The notes under the pieces: generated by a model
The model's input: the letters and a program-made list of their open reading frames with translations, nothing else
The model's database searches: none
What the model was told of the DNA's origin: nothing
Assembly: GCA_015680685.1 (NCBI GenBank)
Contig: MNCI01009457.1
Location: forward strand, 500,852-552,196
Direction: 5' to 3'
DNA: 51,345 nt
Source of the DNA: Gnetum montanum
Lineage: Eukaryota > Streptophyta > Gnetopsida > Gnetales > Gnetaceae
Position numbers and translations under genes: made by a program
Shown: positions 45,111 to 51,345 of the stretch, piece by piece
Layout of the letters: the number at the start of each line of letters is the position of its first letter
Position numbering within the stretch: the first letter of the stretch is position 1

Positions 45111-47799
45111 ACCTTTAAAAGTATAAGTCTTGTGCTTGTTTATTGTATACACTCATAGCTTGCATATCTTAGGGTAAAACAAATTCTCTAAAGCAATTGC
45201 TGAGGATTCATGATATTGTAATTGGTACTTTCAAGGAATGTAATGATTCAAAAAATGGAATATTTCTTGGGGAGAAATATACCACACTCCTAAACATATT
45301 TGTCAATTAGACAACTAGAAGGTTTTAACATAGTTTTGATCTAATGTAGAAGTCAAAAAATAATTTTATTTATATCACATTAGATCTAATGAACTAGATG
45401 TAAAAGTTCACTATCCCTTAGCTATTATTCTAATCAAGTATGAGAGCGCCATTAGCATGCTTCACTTAGGTTTGCATCATCTTAGAATTGAAAGCGGAAG
45501 ATGAATTCAACTCCCTCAATAAGAATGCATCTATAAGTTGTATGGTTCAAAAGCCCTTAGGGATGAGTAGCATATGTTTTTCTCTATGTCATGACTACTC
45601 ATTTACAACAAAAAACTTATATGATATTTTATTTATTGCTTCCATTGGTGCTTTCTTAATTTGTAAAGTCTATTTTTATAAGGATCATCAAGTAAAGGCT
45701 CAATGCTCATCTTGCCAAGGTAGGGTCCTAGGAGGATGGTGGATGAACAAAACCCTAACCTCCAAGTGGTTGCGCCCAAACTCAAACCTAGGTTTTACAA
45801 CTTGAGAGATAATCACCTTATCATCACTTCAAGTGGTGGTCCCTAGAGTTTATGTTTATCCTTTATGAAAATATATTATTTGTTTGATAGATCCTATTGG
45901 CCTTCAAATGTAATAAAGCTTCAGTTTTAGTTTCAATTTTAAAAAGTTTTAGGATTGATACAAAATTATTGTAGAAGTTTTTAAAACCTTATTATTATTA
46001 GTCTATTAATAAATTGATAACCTTAGGTCATACATTAGATTCTACTGGATAGCATTGAGTTATAAATTAAAAAAAAATTCTAAAACTTGTCTAATAGATC
46101 TAAAGGGTCTCAATGGATGTAAGTAAAATTTTCAGTTTCAATTTCATAAATCACATGAATATTGATGCTAAAATTAATGTGAGCTATTTTTTCATTGTAT
46201 AATTTTAAATACTAAAGTCTTAGCTTCTGCCATATATATTGATAATTGCATACTCATTTCTACACATTAGTTTGATCCATCACCCATCTCTCTTCTAGTT
46301 AATAGATCATTATGAAGCCTTGTAAAGCCAAGCTATAAGTCTTGGAGCCTTTATGCATTATACATTATGATCTTTGTGCAAAGCCCAATGCCTTTGCTAT
46401 TAACATGTTTTTATAGAAGTTATAGAAAACAAGATCCATGCTTTTTTTTTGAGATTGTTAATTTTTTAATTTCTATTTGATTTTGTTTTTATTGTAGATT
46501 TACTACTTAGACCTTCTATTTCATTGAGAATTTTGCATTTATCAAGCATAGTAGTAGTTTCCAGGGATTTTAGATCATTAATTGATACAAGCGTGACATA
46601 ATGACAATGGTTAAGATATCTAACACTAAACAACCAATGTAGCATGAGTTGTAATATTGGATGTAATTTCTGTTTTAATGATAGTTTCTAACATTATGAT
46701 GGTGATAACATTTATGTTAATTTTTTTATGGAAATATTTGGTATTATTTATATGATTGATTGTGGCATTTAACTTGGTGTTTCATAGGTAGTATGTATAA
46801 CCCCTAAGACTTGAATGATCTAGCTTTGGAATAACTCATTGATGTCATCTTAGAGTTTGCAATGTTTTTCATGGATGTAGAACCTAGTTTGCAATGTCTT
46901 TTATAGGTTAGAACTAATTTCCATTAAAGTTTTTAAAATTTAAGATTTGGTCCATGAAGCATTTCTAGATTAAGATAAGTCTTGGAAAATATTCCTAAGA
47001 TTAGGGCCAAGTTCGTGGTTTCCTCTAAAAACTATGTATTAATTGATGTTTTGCTAGGGATTTGATAAGATTTGTAAGTTTATTACACAAATAATTTAGT
47101 AACATTTGCTATATAGCTAGGTGTTAGTGGTTAGGATTGATTTGTTGTTGGCTTGGAAGATTGATTAACAACTTGAAGGATAACTTTGTAATGATTTAAA
47201 TATGATGCTAGGATCTTTGTAGGATTGGTGCTAGGTAGGATCAAAATTTCAGCACTTCTCAATCCTTTTAAGCCATTTCACCTACAATAGAAATCTCATT
47301 GAAAATATTTTACAATAAAAGAAGAGAAGTTTGAAAAATTAATCTTCATTAGTAAAGGGCATCAATGTTTTTGCTTTGACATATGAAGGGAAAAAATAAT
47401 AATAATAATTAACATATATATATATATATGCAATGTTATTTTGATATGTGTGCCAATAGAATTTAGTACATTATGCTAGCTATGTTAGGCCATTGACCCA
47501 GTGCAAAGGATCATTTTAATATGTGTATCATATGATCATAATAATAATAATAATAATAATAGTCAACAATTTTTATTGGTGATNATTAATATGTGTATCA
47601 TATGATCATAATAATAATAATAATAATAATAATAGTCAACAATTTTTATTGGTGATTTGATTGTTGGTTTTGTAGTAAATTTTATTATGAGTACTTTTGA
47701 CATAACATGTTTATTTTTTATAGTTTTGGTATGAAGATAATGCCAAGTGCATATAGTCCTATACAATATAAATCAAGGGTGGGGATGTGTTAGACCCCA
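45111..47799. other. AT-rich stretch without recognised genes
   Basis: No family recognised. One open frame, 45488-45805 (plus, 105 codons, four Cys among residues 19-93), has no motif I know. It is followed in another frame by VVAPKLKPRFYNLRDNHLI, which may be older coding debris. Simple repeats: (TA)n near 47415-47431, (AAT)n at 47396-47408, and the duplicated (AAT)n block at 47516-47656. Confidence 0.4.
47516..47656. repeat. About 70-bp direct duplication around a single N (likely assembly fault)
   Basis: 47516-47583 and 47586-47656 are the same sequence except for one additional AAT triplet in the second. The N at 47584 separates them. A slipping microsatellite at overlapping contig ends is the simplest reading. 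Confidence 0.75.
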
Positions 47800-49318
47800 A
47801 AAAATGAATAATAATATTTTAAAAATAAATTATATTAGATCATTGAAGAGAGAGTCTAAAGAAAATGCCTAATGGTTTTGCAATGACTTTTTAGGTTTTC
47901 ATCCTTACAATGAATCCTAAAAAACCTCCTCTTTGAGGTACGAGAAGGATCATGCCTTACCCTTATTTAGATACACCATCATGGGTTTTCACTTTTTACT
48001 AAAGGGTTTCTTATAAAGAGAAGGAGAAAACTCTCTCCTAAGACAAAAGAATACATTAAAAAAAATAAAGTACAAATAGCAACAACAATTGAAAGCTTTC
48101 CATCCTTGAGCTTTCAAAACAAAAATGAATTAAAATTGTAGAAAGAAATTAATTATTTAGCTCTCACTAGGAGCTTTTTTACTTAAAGTTGTAGTTGAAA
48201 AGTGATGAGTGGCGAGGTACCCCTACACTCAACCATACGAATACGAGTGTGCACGCGCGATCCGGTCGAACTCCATAGACTAAATGCCTTAACGCCANAC
48301 GATGAGTAGCCGATTCCTTAACTAGTTGTACACATTGGACTACCACTGGGATTACCAAGCGCAAATCCTGAAATACGCTACTGGGTTACCAAGCAGCCAA
48401 TGCTCGTAGTTAAGTCGTACTCACGCGTTGCGACAAGCAGCCGATTCCTTGATTAGCCGTACACATCCGTAGATGCTCGTAATCAAGTCGTACTTGTACG
48501 CACTAGGAAAGCAGTAAATAACAATAAATAAAACCATGTACTGCAAGGTTTATCCAATCAAGTTCGTCTTTATTGCCGTACACAACTTGGGTTCAGGTTA
48601 CAAGCTGCTCGAATAAAGAGCCGTTCACTCTAGGACTCCTACTGTGGGCACATGGGAAAAATTCTAACTCTGGAGTGATCAATCTGCCAGAGCTTCGCTA
48701 CTTCTAGCCAGGATTGGGAAATAAGGGGAGTGCCACCTCTTATTTATAGATATGGCGGCGGACCGCGATATCGCGGCACTATGCATGTCGCGTCTCCTCA
48801 AAAAGTAAGATTTTTGAGAATATGGTATTTGACTCTTGAAGAGATATCATAGTCATTCTCTTGTTGCTAGAAAATGATTGCACATCAAAGCTTCTAAATA
48901 GAGTAGAGAAAAAGAAGTTGAAGACATTTCCAAATGCAAAGAAAGGAAGTAGACAAAATGAGCTAATCAACAAGAATGACATTATTGATGATTTTTTGAA
49001 AGTTGTTACATATTTTAGATGTCCATTTCCAAGCATTTTGAGCAACATGACACTAAGAAAAACCATGAGAAAATGAGTCTTCACTTCTATAAAGAGGACA
49101 TTAATAAGAAACATTTCTCATATGTTTAAGATCATTGTCAATAGAAAAACCTTGATGAATAAAACACTATAAAAATTACAAATTTTAGGAAGTATAAGAG
49201 ATCTTCAAGTATCTTTCATTTTTCTCATCAAGAAGTATGATGATAATTACATCTTCCAAGCCTTATTGAATTTGTGATGAATAAAATCATTCTTTGTAAT
49301 AATCTTGTAAAAACATTT
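47800..49318 (-). pseudogene. Second LINE-type fragment, minus strand, split by a solo LTR
   Basis: The minus strand from 49318 to 48806 and from 48197 to about 47900 aligns with 44220-45000. Shared text includes TATTACAAAGAATGATTTTA, AGCAACAAGAG and CATATTCTCAAAAAT. The open frame 49114-48779 includes VLFIEVKTHFLM, the same zinc-domain approach as LLFVKVRTHFLM in the plus copy. Its right end is cut by the LTR of R at 49319. Confidence 0.55.
48198..48805 (-). repeat. Solo LTR (48203-48800) with perfect 5-bp target duplication
   Basis: 598 bp between identical AAAAG flanks (48198-48202, 48801-48805). On the minus strand it runs TGAGGAGACGCGAC... to CGCCACTCATCA; U3 has one CCGCGATATCGCGG (48763-48776, perfect 14-bp palindrome), TATA at about 48747-48740, and a polyadenylation-like CAATAAAGACGAAC site. 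A partial internal duplication covers about 48300-48500 (AGCCGATTCCTT...). High G+C, retained CpG and the exact target copy show that it is young. It has one N at 48298. Confidence 0.88.
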
Positions 49319-50167
49319 TGATGAGTGGCGAGATACCCCCACACTCAACCATATGAATACGAGCGTAACACGTGCGATTCGTTCGAACTCCACAGACTAA
49401 GTGCCTACACGCCCCATCGAACACTTAGGGTTAATCATTCGTTGTCTTCCCAGACTTACTTGTAGTTGTCATGGTGTATGGTTAAGCAAGTGTGAGGTAT
49501 ATGATTTTTATATTCTTTTATGTTTTATGTCTCCTATGCTAACAAGGTGAAGGGTTGAGAAACTAATTACTAACTCTAATTAATGAACTAAGTCTAATTT
49601 ACCTACCATCAGCATCCGTTCCCACTTACCATACACACCCTGAACTGATGCAACCGTGGTTACCAAATGCTAATTGTTGCTGGGATCCCACACATAACGC
49701 ATGTGCTCGAAGTGGTCGTACTGAGGCACTTAACTAGGAGAAAAGGGTTGAGAAGGAAAATAGTAAATAACAAGTAACAAATAATAGGTAATAAATGACA
49801 ATAAATAAATCCTATTCCATGCATTGCAAGGTTTATCCACGAAGCTCGTCTTTATTACTGGACACATACTTGTGTTTAGGTACAATGTTTGCTTGACTAA
49901 AGATCCGTTCACTTTAGGACTCCTACTATGGGCACATGGAAAATATTCTATCTCTGGAGTGATCAATCTGCTAGAGTTTCCCTACTGTCTAGCCTAGGAT
50001 GAGGAAATAAGGGAGAGCCGCCTCTTATTTATAGATATGACGGTGCACCGCGATATCGCGTATGCAATATCGCAGGGGAAGACACGATATCGTGAGGGAT
50101 GTGATATCGGGATGACCACGATATCGCGTATGCGATATTTCAGCCCATGCGATATCGCATCCCATCA
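49319..50167 (-). repeat. Element R: 3' LTR
   Basis: 849 bp, minus strand TGATGGGATGCGATATCGCA to CGCCACTCATCA. It is followed (50168-50177) by the polypurine tract, so it is the 3' LTR of a minus-strand element whose body continues past the window. U3 carries seven GATATCG-type palindromes (50050-50162), against one in the solo LTR. TATA about 50035-50028; AATAAAGACGAGC at about 49857-49845. Confidence 0.85.
50050..50162 (-). repeat. Palindrome array in the U3 of R
   Basis: Seven copies of a GCGATATCGC-type word in 113 bp, spaced roughly 12-20 bp, some perfect (CGCGATATCGCG, CACGATATCGTG, TGCGATATCGCA), some decayed. It lies just upstream of the TATA box. Confidence 0.8.
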
Positions 50168-50177
50168 TACGCCCATG
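50168..50177 (-). other. Element R: polypurine tract
   Basis: CATGGGCGTA on the minus strand, directly before TGATGGG. A second, better copy (TCATGGGGGTACGGGG) lies at about 50743-50728. Confidence 0.65.
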
Positions 50178-51345
50178 ACTAAATGAAAACTCATCCTTGA
50201 GTTCCTTACAATAATATCGGGAAGGCATGGGATTATTAACTCAAATGGATCTAATGGGATGACATGTGAACGGATCATCATTACAAGAATCAACCAACTG
50301 GTGTTCATGACAACAAGGGTGAATACCTTATTACATTGACATCAGGCCTTAGTTGGCAGTTGAGAGAAAAGAGAAGAGAGAAGAGGGGAGAAGAAGAGAG
50401 AAGAAGTCTTGCTACTGCCAATGCCAAGATTGTGCCTTTCGTTTTCCATCCGTAACCACATCATCAATCTCATTCCTTACAAAGCTGCTTCAGTAACGCT
50501 CCATTCCAATTATTCCCTCTAGATCAGGTCTGTTTTTGCACGACTGCCATCTGCACACATAACACAGTCTTATATTGGCAAGGGTAATTGAATTATCATG
50601 TAATTGATACCTTGCTTCAGTGATCAATCAATTGGCTAGGTTGTGGTATGGCTGATTATGGATCTGGAGATATAATAATGATGACTACCGAAGGTGTAGG
50701 GGTTAGGAGAAAATTGAAAAAATTGGGCCCCGTACCCCCATGACTAATCCCCAACCTCCGGTAGCAAGAGAATGGAAAAAGAAAAGGAATAAGAAAGATG
50801 AAAAAAAGAGATAACTAAGACATTGATAATGTGGATGTCAAGATGGAAATGAACAAAATAAAATTAATTGCAAAATGTTAAGGAAAAGAAGTTAACTGGT
50901 GCACCAAATAGGAATGCCAGTGGGTCCTCCCCAAAGCAGGCTCATGCCCTTAATGCCCTGACAAACCCACATTCAAAGAGTCCGTAGGCTCTGGGAATGT
51001 CCTTTGGAACAAGAGTTAAAGTCTTAACTGTAAGAATTTACCAAAAAGAAAACAATGCATTTACCAAAATATACACCAATGAGGTGAACAATGGAGAGAA
51101 GGATGGAGAGAAGAAAATGGAATGGAATCCCAAGAACAAGGTGGTGTACAACCCTTTGTGTGTAGCATGATTAATGTGAGTTGGAAAATCTCATTCCAAC
51201 TTTAGCCTTAAACCAACCACATCCAGTGACTTCACATTAACGCACTTGGCCAAACCATCCACTTGAATAACAAGAATTCTTCCTCCAAGAGCCACCACCA
51301 TTTTGACGAAACAAAGGAGAGAATGGGAAGTGAGAAGGGGCCTTA
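50178..51345 (-). other. Element R: non-coding 3' region (continues past the window)
   Basis: Reverse complement of O about 885-2110: the same GCCTACGGACTCTTTG stretch, the second polypurine-like tract, the TGTGCAG|ATGGC junction and the AAAGGCACAATCTTGGCATT region. Like O it has no coiled-coil ORF. A purine-rich run (50365-50405, GAGAAGA repeats) is the complement of the pyrimidine run in O at 1870-1890. No gene. Confidence 0.7.

Noticed and set aside
47785-47800. TGTTAGACCCCAAAAAATG as the start of another LTR
   Set aside because: Resembles common LTR starts, but no matching end, primer site or target copy was found.
1-51345. CRISPR arrays, bacterial operons, rRNA and tRNA genes
   Set aside because: No regular spacer-repeat array, no ribosome-binding-site-led gene string, and no tRNA or rRNA signature found by eye. 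The tRNA-like stretches at 17146 and 35560 are primer sites.

Overview
This is plant nuclear DNA, probably from a large, repeat-bloated genome. A gymnosperm fits best, but that is inference: old Athila-type elements are still in place, all heavily decayed, and the one gene has long introns. No bacterial, organellar, rRNA or tRNA gene was seen. The only convincing host gene is a caleosin (peroxygenase) on the minus strand. It has four exons between 41351 and 37567 whose phases join exactly into 266 codons. Its upstream region holds an RY element and two G-boxes, the classic layout of a seed/ABA-regulated promoter.

Positions 1-36973 are a nest of five Ty3/gypsy elements of Athila type, called O, N, Q, M and P here. 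O (plus; end of pol, 3' region and 3' LTR, 1-3301) sits in the 3' ORF of N. N (plus; 3302-6506) sits in the integrase of Q. Q (plus; 6507-13238, resuming 36457-36973) has M inside its 3' LTR. M (minus; 13239-36451) has the complete element P (plus; 16247-27214) inside its own 3' ORF. Both LTRs, a tRNA-Asp-like primer site and near-matching target duplications can be seen for M (ACATG/ACATC) and P (CTTGC/CCTAC). Without P, M is about 12.2 kb; P is about 11.0 kb.

M and P are laid out as LTR, primer site, gag, protease, RT, RNase H, integrase, about 2 kb of non-coding DNA, a sense 3' ORF at the env position, polypurine tract, LTR. The 3' ORF cassette occurs in M, N, P and Q: a globular N-terminal half followed by a long coiled coil. 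In M and Q, and partly in P, a TATA box lies ahead of it, and in M and P the sequence above that TATA box repeats motifs of the element's own LTR U3. Stops inside all these genes are almost only TAG and TAA, many of them at Gln or Trp positions, as expected from decay of methylated cytosine.

From 36974 to about 42430 lie the caleosin gene and its flanks, with two possible MITEs in its introns. From about 42960 to the end are two inverted LINE-derived fragments (42960-45110 plus, 47800-49318 minus). The second is split by a young solo LTR with a perfect AAAAG duplication (48203-48800) and ended by a further gypsy element, R (minus, 49319 to the window end). Two places where a single N is flanked by a direct duplication (29284, 47584) look like assembly faults.
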